Part shown: one piece after another, positions 12,802-25,440 of the stretch
How positions within the stretch are numbered: the first letter of the stretch is position 1
How the letters are laid out: every line of letters begins with the position of its first letter
Source of the DNA: Coffea arabica
Taxonomy: Eukaryota; Streptophyta; Magnoliopsida; Gentianales; Rubiaceae
Assembly: GCF_036785885.1 (NCBI RefSeq)
Contig: NC_092326.1
Location: forward strand, 43,539,072 to 43,603,071
Direction: 5' to 3'
Length of the DNA stretch: 64,000 nucleotides
Made by a program: the position numbers and the translations under genes
The notes under the pieces: model-generated
The model's database searches: none
What the model was told of the DNA's origin: nothing
The model's input: the letters and a program-made list of their open reading frames with translations, nothing else

Positions 12802-13115
12802 CAAATTATATGAATATACCCACTAAGCTTTTAGAATCGTCGAGTTTCGGCTATCAAACTATTAAAGTCTGATTTTATTTACTGAACTATCAAAAGTTTA
12901 GATTTTGGATCATTTCGTTAGATTTAATCGTTAACCGTGTTGGTTCTGAGTGTACGATGATAAAAGCAAGGGTCATAATTAATGATTAAATTTGACGGAA
13001 AGATTCAAAATCTAAACTTTAGATAGTTTAGTAGTCAAAATCAGACTTTTTTTGATAGTTAAATGATCAAAACTGGATGATTCGAAAAAAATTTAGTGAT
13101 TATCCTAATAATTTG
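12802..13115. mobile_element. Small TIR element (MITE-like), about 314 bp
   Basis: The two halves are imperfect inverted copies over roughly 130 bp. The left half reads caaattatatgaatataccc and continues through agtctgatttt and aaagtttagattttg. The reverse complement of the right half reads caaattattaggataatcac and carries the same later words. There is no ORF. It sits just upstream of the IF-3 5' end. The superfamily is not assigned, and I could not fix a target duplication. Confidence 0.6.
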
Positions 13116-13494
13116 CAAGCTTGAAAATGTTAGTAATGGCCTAATGGGCTGTGTTAGTGAAGTTTTGTAGTAGTTAACTTTCATATTTCTACAAGTAGGT
13201 TTAGGGCAGCCATTATCTTGGGCTTGGACGTAGACGCAGGTAGTGCGCCCAAATATTGGGGACTTGGATTTATCGAAGTCCAAGGTCCATAATTATCAAA
13301 AAAAAAAAGTCCAAGGGTTTATGCCTTTATGGAGTGTAGGATTCAATTTTGACGGGCATTTTTTTTTTTTTTGGGACAATACAGCTCAGCCGGTCCAAGA
13401 TATTTTCTCTTTTCGGAAGAAAATGAAGAGATAGAAAACTATATTAGTTGATGGACTATTGTCATTTACCAAAAAGTACGGTATATGTAGTCGC

Positions 13495-14334
13495 CAACAG
13501 CATGATCCAAGCCACAAGCAACTTCAACGTCACCAAATCCGTATTCGAAGACTGAAAATTGATGGGCCAAGATTAATTAATCCAATCACAAATTAACTGA
13601 CTAACTAACTACGTGGAAGATCCCCATCCCTCCCAATAGTTTTGTCAACGCAAGCTAGTAATGACGGGCGACATCCTCGCAAAGAGTCGTGTGTTTGAAT
13701 TGCACTGTCCATATGAAAGCTGTGTTAATGGGTAATTTATAAGAATTTCTGTAAGAAATTTATGATTCCGAGGACACATTCTGACTCGTGGTGATGATCG
13801 GAATCGAATCTATCCGAACTTTTCATTACCCAAAAAATAATAATAATTTTGAACGGACCAAGAGCAACAGCATGATGAAGTGTATCCAAGCCACAAGCAA
13901 CTTCAACATCACCAAATCGGTATTCGAAGACTGAAAATTGATGGGCCAAGATTAATTAATCCAATCACAAATTAACTAACTAACTAACTACGTGGAAGAT
14001 CCCCATCCCTCCCAATTGTTTTTTCCAAAATGAGTTGTCTATCATTAGTCTAAGATTCCACAACCGAACTCAAAAACATTTAACCATAGAGAAGCAATGA
14101 TAACATTTAATTTTGACAACACAAGTTGGTAATGAATAATAGGTTGTACTCTCACAAATGGTCGCGTGTTTGAATTGTACTATCTACGTAACGGCTGTGT
14201 TGATGGGCGATTTGTAAGAACTTCTGTAAGATATCTATGATTTTGAAGGCATGTTCTGACTCGTGATGATGATCGGAATCGAATTCATCTAAACTTTTCA
14301 TTACCTAAAAAAAAAAAAATTTTTTTAACGGACC
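13495..14334. repeat. Diverged tandem duplication, about 370-bp unit
   Basis: Unit 1 (13495-13864) and unit 2 (13865-14334) both start CAACAGCATGAT. They share atccaagccacaagcaactt, gactgaaaattgatgggcca, ctacgtggaagatccccatc, then gtgtttgaattg, ctgactcgtg and ttttcattacc in the same order. Unit 2 carries about 100 extra bases near 14030-14150. The segment is non-coding. Confidence 0.85.
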
Positions 14335-15157
14335 CACAATTAGATTCATAATTGTCTTCTCCCCGTGGCAGGGTTCTACCCAAACACGTTTGGGATTGAA
14401 ATTTGAAGATTTGTTCGTATGAGCTTACGTCGTAATATCTCTTCTTCTGACTACTAAAAGAGTAAAAGTCATAAACATTCGTCCGACCGTAATCACAAGT
14501 CCGACATTGGACTGTTGGGGCCGACAGAATTCAAAATTTTGCAAGTTCACAATGTGCATCACGGCGTACGTCATGTGTGCGTTGTACGTAGAAGTCGGAA
14601 AATCGGAATGAAGACATTCAGAAAGTAGAGGGTTTTTGGTATTTTGACCAGGCATATATCTAGGATCGATGCAGGCGTTAGAAAGTCCAAAGCATTTGAA
14701 TTTTGACAAAGCTCAACACAAAGGTGGACATGTAAAGGTCCATTTGTGTAAAAAAAAAAAGACCAATGGAAGCTTTAGGCAACTTGAGAACCAAATCTAA
14801 TTACAACTACTAGTATACCAAATTTATGAGTATTACAATTGGGAAGGTTTTATTTTTACTATCACTCATTATTCTTCTTTTTTTGATTAGAATCTTCAAC
14901 TTCAATACATGGAACCAATTAGAAACAATTAATGTTTCCTATGCTAGTGATGTTGCAGTAAAATATTTTATACATTTGTAAGTTTTGATGTATAATGCAT
15001 GATCTCGTTTGCATTAGTGATAGAACACCTACACATGATTTTTATTTTTTTTTTGTTAATTTGAACATGTGTGTACGTATAATTACGACTGAAGGTTAAA
15101 CAAAAAAATAAATAAAAATTCACACTACTACAGCGTCAAAATTATCATTTTTAAGTA
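14335..15157. other. AT-rich spacer, nothing recognised
   Basis: No gene, RNA or repeat signature could be supported here. A minus-strand 94-codon ORF (14425-14709) has no recognisable motif. Confidence 0.4.
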
Positions 15158-16222
15158 GGGTTATTATCACTTTACCCCGTTAAATTATATTATTACTATC
15201 AATTTATTCCCTAACGTTATTCTTTTAGTCCTTTTATGCCAATAGGTAATTCAGTTCGGCATATTAACAAATTTTGGACAAAATTATCCTTTTATTTTAT
15301 AGCATTACTACATTGTTATTATCACTTTATTCCTTTAAATTATAGTGATACAATCATTTTACTCTATAACATTATTTTCTAGGCGTTTTACTCCATTGTT
15401 AACCTTAACCAGTATGTTCAAAAAAATTTTAATGTATTTAACATTTTTATATAGAATTAAAAATAAAATTTTGGAATGGTTTTTCTTCATTTTTTTTTCA
15501 CTCGAAGAGTTCCAAAAATATAAAAATAAAAGAATTTTCTCAAATTTCTTTTTCGCACTTATTAATGCTAGGAAAAGAAAAGGAGATAGGAGAGTAGGAG
15601 ACAAAAATTATATTTTGAAAAGAAAGAAAATAAGGAAGAACCTGATATTATTGTATTACTTTAATGTTGTCGGGAGTAGCATTGGAATTAGGTAATAAAT
15701 AGAAAAGTAAAGTAATTTTAAAATAATAAAAATATTGAATTCTTTCTTATTTGTACTTTTTAAAAAAAAAAATACAAATAAGACTCTCTCTTTCTCTATC
15801 TCTCCCCCTCTCGACCTTTCGATGTTTTTCAATATTTAATAAGATTATCAAGAAGAAAGAAATTAATGCTCTGACTCTTTTTTTTATGCTAAAAAAGAGA
15901 AGAACCATTTTAAATTTTTTATTATTTTTATTATACTAAGAGCAGGGTACTTTCTTCTAAAATTTTTTAACTTGCTAAATTGATTTAATGGTGGGATAAA
16001 TTGTCTAAAACATAACTCTAGGGGTAAATTGATAATAAGGCTATAATTTATGGGGATAAAGAAATAATGATAATTTTAAGAGCTAAACATGCCCGTTTAC
16101 TTGAATTAACAAACTCTGCTAAGTTTGACCATTAATTATGTAGGTAAAATGACTAAAAAATAATGTTAAAGAAAAAATTGATGGTAGTACTAAACTTTAA
16201 GGGGATAACGTGATAATAACCC
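15158..16222. mobile_element. Non-autonomous TIR element, copy 1 of a 1.06-kb family (Mutator-like)
   Basis: The ends are inverted repeats: the left end is GGGTTATTATCACTTTACCC and the reverse complement of the right end is GGGTTATTATCACGTTATCC. Similarity continues for about 80 bp (actatcaattt, ttttagtc). The whole length matches a second copy at 54901-55966, including a shared internal pyrimidine tract. Long TIRs and GGG...CCC ends suggest a Mutator-like element without transposase. The two ORFs inside (about 116 and 62 codons) are low-complexity Lys/Phe/Leu frames and not genes. No clean target duplication remains at this copy. Confidence 0.75.
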
Positions 16223-16233
16223 TTAATCAAAGG

Positions 16234-16398
16234 TTTGTTTGGATTGTGCTTTATTTGGAATATTTGTACTGTAGCACTTTTTTGTGATGTGATGTGTGCG
16301 AGATAAAAAGATAATTGGGAAGATAAAAATGTGTATTGGAAATTGTAATGATGATGTAAGCAGGTAAAATTGGGGAAATAAAACACAATCCAAACAAA
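16234..16398. mobile_element. MITE (TTTGTTTGG...CCAAACAAA), copy 1
   Basis: The termini TTTGTTTGGATTGTG and CACAATCCAAACAAA are inverted copies about 15-20 bp long around a non-coding core containing actgtagcactttt and gtgatgtgatgtg. A second copy lies at 39842-40025. It abuts the right end of the TIR element ending at 16222. hAT-like by terminal appearance only. Confidence 0.75.
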
Positions 16399-19100
16399 TA
16401 AAATCAAATTCGAAAGGATATGGTTGCCTACTTTCTCTTATATTTAAGATTTAAGATAGGCATGCGTCATGAATGTAAAAGTACTGTATTAGAAAGGGAT
16501 ACATATAAATTGGCTTGAAAGAGCTCATCTAGAGCAAAAATTGGCTTGAAATACTCATTGCATCTGTAACAGAGCTGCTGTAAAAAGCTCAGAAACGTAG
16601 AAGGTAATTCAGGGGCCGCCATTTTTAATACAGCGCAGCACAGCGTGAACTAAACTAGTACTATTAGACGATTAATCGGACATTAATTAGTGCATGCTTT
16701 GGCCTCTGACTGAAGAATGGAGATCCATGTATCATATTACACCATCACACATACACATATAAATGGGAGTGGTGAGTGATTCAGGTAAAAGTGCATTATA
16801 TATTGGAGTCGTGTATTTTTATCCCTGGATGCTGGAGGCCACCATGCATCTTCAATCCTGCGATGGTTAAGATAAGGAAAAGGAAGCATGAAAAGTCGTG
16901 TGTCGTGCTCTATCACAAAATCATTTTCGATACTGTATTATCCATTCCAACGTACAAAAGGCCCCGCGACTCAAAGTTTTCATAAATTCAACGGGCTTAT
17001 TAATTTGCTTGACGACCCCAGCAGCAACGCTGTTGCATATTCTGCATGGCAACAGCCTCACTTTTGAGTATTATTGGGGTCAGCCCCAGTAGCAGTAGCA
17101 GTAGGTTGCTGCAATGCAATCCTGCATCAACGGGCTCATCCGATCCTGTGGTTTATAATTTGCTCGAGGAGCTAGTCTTCCGCGAGATCATGCCCTCATC
17201 AGCAATTTCTGAATCTGACTGCTGAATGATTCAATCAAGGACCACATAAGTTTAGAAAAGGAACTCCAAAGGTCGATGACACCGTCCCGTAATAATTCAA
17301 GACAAGATTTTTAACTATTTTTAAAACATTAAATGCAGTAGGGGAAAACAAAAAAAGTGCACAAGGGAGGAATTAGCAGATGGAGGGCGGTGGGGAGTGG
17401 GATTAATTGGCTTGGACGTTAATGTTGGGACGTCCTGGAACTGGAAGAAGATGAGGATGTGCTGATGCTGCATGCACATACATATATGCTTGCACTGAGC
17501 CCACCTCAATCCTCTCTTCTTTGTCTTCTAGTACAAACAAAGAAGGAGGCAGTACTGAACCAAATTAGCAGTTTATGAGTAGGAGGAGGGAAGGTGAGGG
17601 GAGGCGAATCCGCCCCAACCACCCGATCGATGGGACTGTGATTGTCCATTCGCGAGTCATCCCCCAAACTACATACTCTAATGTTAGGTGAGGGGACATA
17701 TCTCCCTTCTCCTATCCTCCTCAACATTTTTTTTTTTTTTTTATCGTAATGATAACGTTTCTATAACCCTCCTCAAAATTTTTCACCCTTTCAATTATTC
17801 GACCAGAATCAGTTTGTTTGTAGTACTCGAATTGGAATACTAGTAGTACGAGCTGCAACGATAGTCCGACCCCAAGATTTCGTTTGATCAAGATCAGTTC
17901 ATGTGGTGGTAAACTTTTGGCATTCCTAGTTTTGACTACTACTTGTCTTTCACAAGTAGAAACCGAGGCAACAGGCATTTCACATTTTATCGTCATATGA
18001 TCATCATCATCCAGACAAGCCTTCAAGCAAAAGGTGAAGGACACATGAATGAATATTGAAAGTACACCAGCATTATTAATTTCATCCTTCAGTACTGCAG
18101 TATTTATTGGTCTCACTGGCTCCTTCACATCCCTTGCCTAATTCATACCCAACCCAACCTTTCAACAACAAATTCTCGACTGTGTTCTCTACGCATCTGC
18201 TTCCAGCTGGTGTATCAACTATCAATAGTGTGCTCTCGCTGAACTCGTGCTACAGGTCTCTACCATGAGATTTTTGTTTTTCTTTCTTTCCCCTGCAGGA
18301 AGCGGTGGATCAATTTATATTAACTGCAACACAAATATATGCAGTGTCATTGTCGTCTTACTGCGGAATGCAATACGACCAAACAATGATGTAAAAAGAT
18401 GAAATACAGGCCTTTAGATCATGAAATGTTGGATGTGGGGGCGAATTAGAATGAGCTACGTGGCCTTTGTTATATCAGAAGACACATGATTGAGATTTGG
18501 CCATACATTGCAAAGAGAAAAAAAAAGACCCGAAATTGACCTGTTTTCTTTTCGAGTTCATCGGATTTGACCCGAACTCTCGAAATTTTAACCCAAATTC
18601 ATTAATTTTATATTAGATTCGTGTCGTATTTTCGGATCGTGTCAGAAATTATCACCCCTAAACATACAAATTCAACTAGATCAAAAAGTATCCTGACATA
18701 ACCCTTAGTCCAAGGAGGAACTCAGGCCGCTTCCTAGTACCCACAGAGCCAGTGGTTGACTAAAAACTTATTTGCCATGCAAGGGAAATAAATATAAGGA
18801 CCGGCTTGGCAATTCGGCAGGAGTTTTGTAGCAAAGGTCCAACGTGTCATAACGTGAGGACATTGCCAAGAAATATCAAAGGTAAGTTGGCTCCGACTTA
18901 TGTTATCCATTCAGATAAACACCACCAATTGACTCTCTTTCTGTCGCGGATGTATAATCACCACCAATGAGTCACATGAGTGATAAATATTATTGTAATG
19001 TTATTAATGAGACTTGGAGTTTTTTCTTTTCTTTTCTTTTCTTTTCTTTTTGGGGTTTTGGAGTACAGTAAATTACTACATGTTACTAAATTTCTATCTG
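16399..19100. other. Spacer upstream of the PP2C gene, no gene recognised
   Basis: About 2.7 kb without a supportable gene. The longest frame (minus 17721-18128, 135 codons) ends in a poly-Lys run from a T tract and shows no known domain. Positions 18530-18660 contain degenerate cgggtc/gacccga-type words typical of decayed plant repeats. Confidence 0.4.
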
Positions 19101-20248
19101 TTGCAGATGCAGAGGAACAAATTGGGTGCTGCTAGACTAGGACTAGGCTAGCTAGATTTTCTCTCTCTCTAACATTGGGTTTTGGGGGTGGAGCCCAAGT
19201 TGGTCCTCTCTGCTTTGCTGGCTTCAAGTTTTCCATTGTCGGTTTTAATGGCGCTTGTCTGCTGCTGAGAGAGACCAGAGTTTCAGTTGCCCCAATCAAA
19301 CCATTTTTCTACTTTTGGGATTGCTAATAGACCACTATTAGTACTTCTTTAGTGGCTGGCTGGCTGGCTTCTCTCTTTCCCTTTATTCATAAGTAGTTGT
19401 GTATCAATATCTTCCTTTTTTAAGTCCCTTCCCCTCATAGCACTTTGTCGTCGTCGTCGTCGTCATCATCCTCAATCTTTCTCATGCCCAAGAAAAAAAC
19501 AAAAGACCCATCAGAACCCACTTCATATTTGATTGGATTTTGATGGATCATTAGATCTAACCTCCTTCACTTTCAGATCTTCCCCTTTCAGCTCTAAAGG
19601 TAAGTTTTTTTAGCCTAATTGACAACTGGGCTATATTTATTTCCTGTTTCGTGTCAATTGAATTGTTCAACTGGAGAATTTCATTTTTGGGATTTTAGAA
19701 ACTTATTGCCAGTATTTTGTTGCTTTTTCTTGGGGCGGGGTCTTCATTTGATTCACTTGTTTGCTTACTACTACTAGTGTATTTTTTTGGGAGAGCTGGA
19801 CATTCTGGATTCCAACTGCTTGGAAAAACCAGCTAATTATTCGAAGTAAAAGTAAATTTTGACTACTGATGCTGTCTTCAAACTGACTGCTTCTCGTGAC
19901 GAAGTTGGCTTTTTCATTTTCTGCGGCTGTTTTGGGGATGGGTTCTCGTTATGAATAAGAGAGTTCGGCTGCACGTATGCAGCTTTTGTCGCTTTAGTTT
20001 TCGGTGGATTTCTCAGCTGCATCGATTACAGACCTTAGAAAATCTACTTATTGCACTTATGGACTGCCACGCCTACATTGTGATTGCCAAGTTCTGATTT
20101 TGTTTGTTTTATTTTGTTTTTAGAGTACATAACGTATTGCTAAATTGGAGGAAGTGGTAAAGAATTGAGGTCTACTCGGATCAAAAGTGTTGCCTCTAGT
20201 CCTCATTAGATGTGGATAATTGAGAGGGTGCTTTGGATGAGATGAGGT
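19101..20248 (+). promoter_or_regulatory. Promoter/5' leader of the PP2C gene, with likely leader intron
   Basis: A pyrimidine-rich leader-like stretch with a TCG trinucleotide repeat (about 19447-19464) precedes a strong donor AAAG|GTAAGT at 19599/19600. The best acceptor before the start codon is TTTTTAG at 20123, giving a probable 5' UTR intron 19600-20123. The exact transcription start cannot be seen. Confidence 0.5.
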
Positions 20249-23200
20249 ATGTTATCTGGGTTAATGAACTTTTTGAGGGCCTGCTTTTGGCCAAGAACAG
20301 ATCGATATGTTCATTCAGGTTCAGATACCATTGGTCGTCAAGACGGGCTTTTGTGGTATAAGGATACAGGGCAACATGTTAATGGAGAGTTCTCCATGGC
20401 TGTAGTTCAGGCTAATAATTTACTTGAGGATCAGAGCCAACTTGAATCAGGCTGCTTGAGCTTGCTTGATTCAGGACCTCATGGTACCTTCGTGGGGATT
20501 TATGACGGGCATGGTGGCCCTGAGACGTCCCGGTTCATCAATGAACACCTTTTTCAGCATCTCAAGAGTAAGTCGCTTGAGATTTTCTGATATTTAGAAG
20601 GATTTAGTGCATGAAATTGATTTGTATTATTACAACTCTACCGGGCAGGGTTAGAGTGGGACAAGCTTCACTATTTGTTTGTTTATTTCTATTTTGCTTT
20701 TCTTTTTCCTCTTTTTTTCTTTTTCTTTTTATTTTATTTTTGGTGGGGTGATCATTTGATAATTTCCTTTCAGAACTGAATTTTAAAGTGACAATTTAGC
20801 TCCTGCTTATTAGGGTAAAAAGTGATATTGATGTTAATACACTCTTTTGGATTCTGAATTTAACACAATAGTGGTAGAATCAAGATGTCTTTAAGCATTT
20901 CAGTTTGACTGGTTTCACTGTACACATAAATTTTATTGCAAGGAAATAAAAATCGCAAATGTCTTCAAGCTTGCCGCCAGTTTTTGCTCTATAAAGGTTG
21001 TTTTAGGCTTCAATTTCAACTAACTTGTGATTGCACAGGGTTTACTTCTGAGCAACAGTCTATATCTGTGGAGGTAATACGGAAGGCTTTCCAAGCTACT
21101 GAAGAGGGTTTTATCTCTGTTGTCACAAGGAATTGGCCAATGAAGCCACAGATTGCAGCTGTTGGATCCTGCTGTCTGGTTGGAATAATCTGCAGTGGGA
21201 CCCTTTATATTGCTAACCTTGGTGACTCCCGAGCTGTTTTGGGGAGATTAGTCAAGGCCACAGGGGAAGTGCTGCCTATTCAGCTGTCTTCTGAGCATAA
21301 TGCTAGTATTGAGTCTGTGAGGCAGGAGCTGCATTCTTTGCACCCAGATGACTCACACATAGTTGTTCTAAAGCATAATGTCTGGCGAGTAAAGGGCCTC
21401 ATCCAGGTGAGATGATTATGTTGCTTGATTCCTTTTGCCCCTCAGTGTTGGTGATTTTGGGTGGATAGGTGGGGAGGGGGTGAAATTGGTTTACTTGTTG
21501 TAACGCATACGTGGTGGTCCATGCATCAGTCCCGTGCTTGTACCTGTCTTTCCATGCTGTTTTTGTTTAGTGGCCAGTTTACTAGAAATATGCATACCAT
21601 TGTGTTTGTGAATTTCTTAGCCACAGAAGTTGCTTCAACATCTTTCAGTGCATATTTGAATCCTGGGGCTTGGATAAAGCTTAATATAACTATAAATTGT
21701 TTTTTCCTATTACAACTTAGTGTTTCCCTTTTTTTTTTCAATTTTTTTTAAGGATGTTCATTGCAATTATATATGCCATATGACTGTCCTCACATTGCTT
21801 GATTTATCTTCCTTGAGTAAGAAGGTTTCGGACTTGATGCATATTGCATACTTTTGCTCTTAAAGAAGGTATAGATCATATCATGCGACTAATTATTGGC
21901 ACGTGTTTCTGAAGACGGGGGTCTGTAGATGAGTAAAATGGAGCAAATGACTTGTACCTTTTAAATGACTATTCCCCCTAGCCAGAAAAAGCATGTTTTG
22001 ATTGGTGCAAGATGAATTAATGTTGATATTCTCCGCATTTATTTAATTTTGTCCTAGGAAGTCTACTTATCTTATCTGCTGAAAGTTTGGTATGCCTTGT
22101 AATTAAATGGAAAACTATGACTTTTAGCCATTTCTTGATATTTTCTGGTCCACAGAATACTCTTTAGTTACTGCATGAAGAACCAGTTGTGATTTTTGCT
22201 GATTTAGGGGTTTCAACCTTCTAGTTCATGTGTTATTCAATGTGGGCTATCTGATCTAGTCACCCACACAACATACTTCACCCACATTTTGGTATAGCTT
22301 CAAATGTAGGTTAATGTTGTGTCTACTAGTGGAGTAAAGCTATTAAGGTCATACGGGAATTAAATAAAATTTGTCCTTGATACTGGAATAATGGAATGAA
22401 AGGAGCCCATTTTATCTCTGTCCTTCACCCACACAGATACCTGGTGCAAATTTTTTGTTTTGTTTTTTTTTTGGAATTATGTGATTGTCTGATCATACTT
22501 TGCAAGTGCTGATTGGTTTGAACCTATACTTTGGAGCTTGAATGCCCTTGAGCAGATAAATTGATTCATGTTGTATAGCTAAGCACTCATGTTCTATGTA
22601 CGGTTCTTCTGTATGATGCATCATATAATATTGGCATTCTTAGATGAGCCAAATGTTTCATTTTTTCAGGTTTCGAGATCTATTGGCGATGTTTATCTAA
22701 AAAAGGCTGAATTCAACAGGGAGCCATTATATGCAAAGTTTCGACTTCGTGAACCATTTAGAAGACCAATACTGAGCTCAGAACCATCAATCTCAGTGCA
22801 ACAATTGCAATCACATGACCAATTCATCATATTTGCATCTGATGGTCTCTGGGAACACCTCAGTAACCAGGAGGCTGTTGATATAGTTCAAAATCATCCA
22901 CGAAATGTAAGAGAGCAAACACTTCAAAAGCACTAAAAGCATGCTGACTATAAATCTTTATTCTTGTGAAGATTGGATATTGCAGTCAGGGGAGTCAAGT
23001 TTGAGTTGTGTCAAGTTGTTATGTACAGCTGCTATTTAGAATTTGGTCAAGGTTACCAAATTATGCCACAACTCACAGGTCAAATCGTTTAAGATGAATG
23101 TCCTTGCTGAGCTTAGCCCATTCTGGCAGTTGATCTTCTCTACCCTCTGGATAGTCATTTTGTTATGACGTTGACTTTTCTAATCAAGCTCCATGTTTTC

Positions 23201-23705
23201 CTCGTACATTGCCCCAAATGTGAAAAGCTCCGTAAATGGTGTTCTCTAGGGATATATGTTTGCATCAAGCTATCTCTGAAAACAGTTTTTGCATGTGTTT
23301 ATGTATAGAGGGTCTTCATGGTTTCCGGCCTCTATAAGATTTCGGAACAGAATATGTGAAGAAATTTCAATTTGTTCAGAATAAAACATGTAGAAACTTC
23401 ATTCCACTCATGACTGCGTTTGTTTGTTTACGCAGGGGAGTGCTCGGAGGTTAGTGAAGGCTGCATTACAAGAAGCAGCAAAAAAGAGGGAAATGAGGTA
23501 CTCAGACCTGAAGAAAATTGACCGCGGAGTCCGTCGGCATTTCCACGATGACATCACGGTGGTGGTTGTGTTTCTTGACTCGCATCTTGTGAGCAGAGCC
23601 AGCTCCGTCAAGATTCCTAATCTATCGGTGAAGGGGGGTGGCGTCAATCTCCCACTAAACACTCTGGCTCCTTGTGCCATGCCAACCGAAGTTGGCTCAG
23701 CTTGA
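20249..23705 (+). CDS. Protein phosphatase 2C, clade D
   Basis: A PPM-family Ser/Thr phosphatase. Coding exons are 20249-20567, 21039-21406, 22670-22906 and 23436-23705, all GT-AG and in phase, giving 397 residues. Metal-binding and catalytic signatures are present: DGHGG (86-90), LGDSRAVLG (from 167), [10 protein letters not shown] (from 285) and [12 protein letters not shown] (from 345). The start context [13 protein letters not shown] and the block [20 protein letters not shown] are typical of clade D. Members of this clade dephosphorylate plasma-membrane H+-ATPases and are inhibited by SAUR proteins in Arabidopsis, so a role in cell expansion is likely by family. An upstream ATG at about 20238 is out of frame. 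All key Asp residues I can place are intact, so the gene looks functional. Confidence 0.95.
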
Positions 23706-24297
23706 TGAAGTTTTGCCTGCTGTCCATTGTACGTTGCAACATTCTCTTTGTGAATACGTGGTAGTCCCCAAGGAGGACAGGAGCATGGGGTCGATTCTTT
23801 TAATGTAGCAACACTTTTTTAACTGTAAACTTGCAACTGGTTTCCTATATGCCCAAGAAAAGAGTCTTGCAAAGAGAAGTTCACTGTTAAAACCAGTATA
23901 GTGACTACTTCCATTGGGATGTTGCTTCAGCCTTCTTTGTTTTCACGTACTTACTTTTGTATTTATTGTATTTCTGGCTTTTGTAAAATCTCAGCCGCAG
24001 AGGTGAAAATATCTGAAGTGCTTTTTTAAGTTATCATATGAATGTTTCTCCATGAAAACGATGAAGGCAGGATGGAAGATATTGGGTTTGGCATGTACAG
24101 AGCGCCCTGGAACCTGAAGATTTAATGGAGCAGCAGCTGGGTAAACGTCTGATAGTTGGATTTTTGGCTTATCTTTGGATGAATCCATTTCCAGGGAGCT
24201 GATCCTGTGGTTATTTTTATCACTTCTTCTTAACTTTACAAACCTCAATCATTTTGATGGGTGCTTGGATCCGTGCGGGATGTGTCGTACTCTTTCA
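23706..24297. other. PP2C 3' flank
   Basis: Probable 3' untranslated region of the PP2C gene, then spacer. No separate gene is supported. Confidence 0.4.
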
Positions 24298-24305
24298 CCC
24301 CATCT

Positions 24306-24721
24306 CAGGGGCGAAAAAAATTTTAGTGGGGGCAAAAATAACACCAAAATTTTTTATCTACTCTTTTTCTAATTTTTTAAGCAAAACAATAATAAATTTA
24401 CCAACAAATACAAATGGGGGAAGAAAGAAGAGCCGTCGGTTGTGAAGGGAAAAAGGGGACTAGAGGAGGAAAGGGAATTGGGGATTGGGGACCAAAAGAA
24501 AAGATTGATATAATTGATATTTGGCTCAGTTGGGGGAAAAAATGAGAGACCAAGGGAGGAAAGTGAATGATATAAATTTTGTGACTTATTTTTTACATTT
24601 GCTCTAAAAAAACTCTGGGGACATCTTTACAATTATATCAAAATTGTATAATTATTATACAAATTTGAGGGGAGGCAGTGGGGGCCATGCCCCCAGTGCC
24701 CCCACCTTGTATCCGCCCCTG
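24306..24721. mobile_element. hAT-like MITE with perfect 8-bp target duplication
   Basis: The 416-bp non-coding element starts CAGGGGCG and ends CGCCCCTG. The 8-bp word CCCCATCT lies directly on both sides (24298-24305 and 24722-24729). An 8-bp duplication with short CAGGG-type ends is the hallmark of the hAT superfamily. The interior is AT-rich with a GC-rich right end. Confidence 0.85.
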
Positions 24722-25006
24722 CCCCATCTAAGGTTCTTGATGTAACAAGTAGGTTACTTCTGCCGAGCGATTTTCTCGGCAGAAGTATCCCCCCCTCTCT
24801 CCTTTTGGGTTTTAATAATAACTCGTATAGACTTGGTACTTACATATGTAAGGTATATGTTTCATGAAGAAAGCAATGAATCCTCTTCACTCCGCGGGTG
24901 TGTTGAATCTTGTTGCAGGGGAAAGAGTTGGGTGGGATGGTAATGTGAGAATGATTGTAGGTAGGATCATTACATCATGACAAAAGACAATTTATATAGG
25001 TCTATA

Positions 25007-25430
25007 TGGAAATGTAATCGAATCGAGTTACACGTGTTAAAATCATGACTCGCACTCAATTTTGTCAAGCACGAGTACTTCGATAATTATTCAAGCTGAG
25101 TTTGAGCATTGATTTTTCAAATCCGGTGGCTTGTCGAGCCTTATCCAGTACAAAGTAATTAATTAAAAATTATATATTTAGTTATTACTATTTTACTCTT
25201 TTAGATTTGAAAATTGTATAAATTATCAGAATTATTCTTTTAGTCGAGTCAAGTATTAGAACTTGATCATACTCGTAAGAAAATCGAGCATAATCGAGTC
25301 GATCTTGAGTTTTCGAACCATTCTTCTAGTTTGAGTTCTAACTTTATTTCTACTACTCGTTTGAACTTGAACTCAAACAATACCTCTCTGCTATCGAGTA
25401 CTCGGGCATGACTCGATTCGATTACATCTT
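25007..25430 (+). mobile_element. TIR element with ATGTAATCGAATCGAGT ends, copy 1
   Basis: The ends ATGTAATCGAATCGAGT and ACTCGATTCGATTACAT are inverted copies. Flanking TAGGTCTATA (24997-25006) and TAGGTATATA (25431-25440) match at 9 of 10 positions and probably represent the target duplication. The core is AT-rich and recurs in inverted orientation at about 52426-52823. Confidence 0.7.
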
Positions 25431-25440
25431 TAGGTATATA

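Noticed and set aside
15345-15695. 116-codon ORF inside the TIR element
   Set aside because: Low-complexity Phe/Lys/Arg composition from AT-rich DNA; the frame is not kept in the sister copy at 54901-55966.
17721-18128. 135-codon minus-strand ORF
   Set aside because: No recognisable domain, ends in a poly-Lys stretch from a T tract, no splice partners or neighbours in support.
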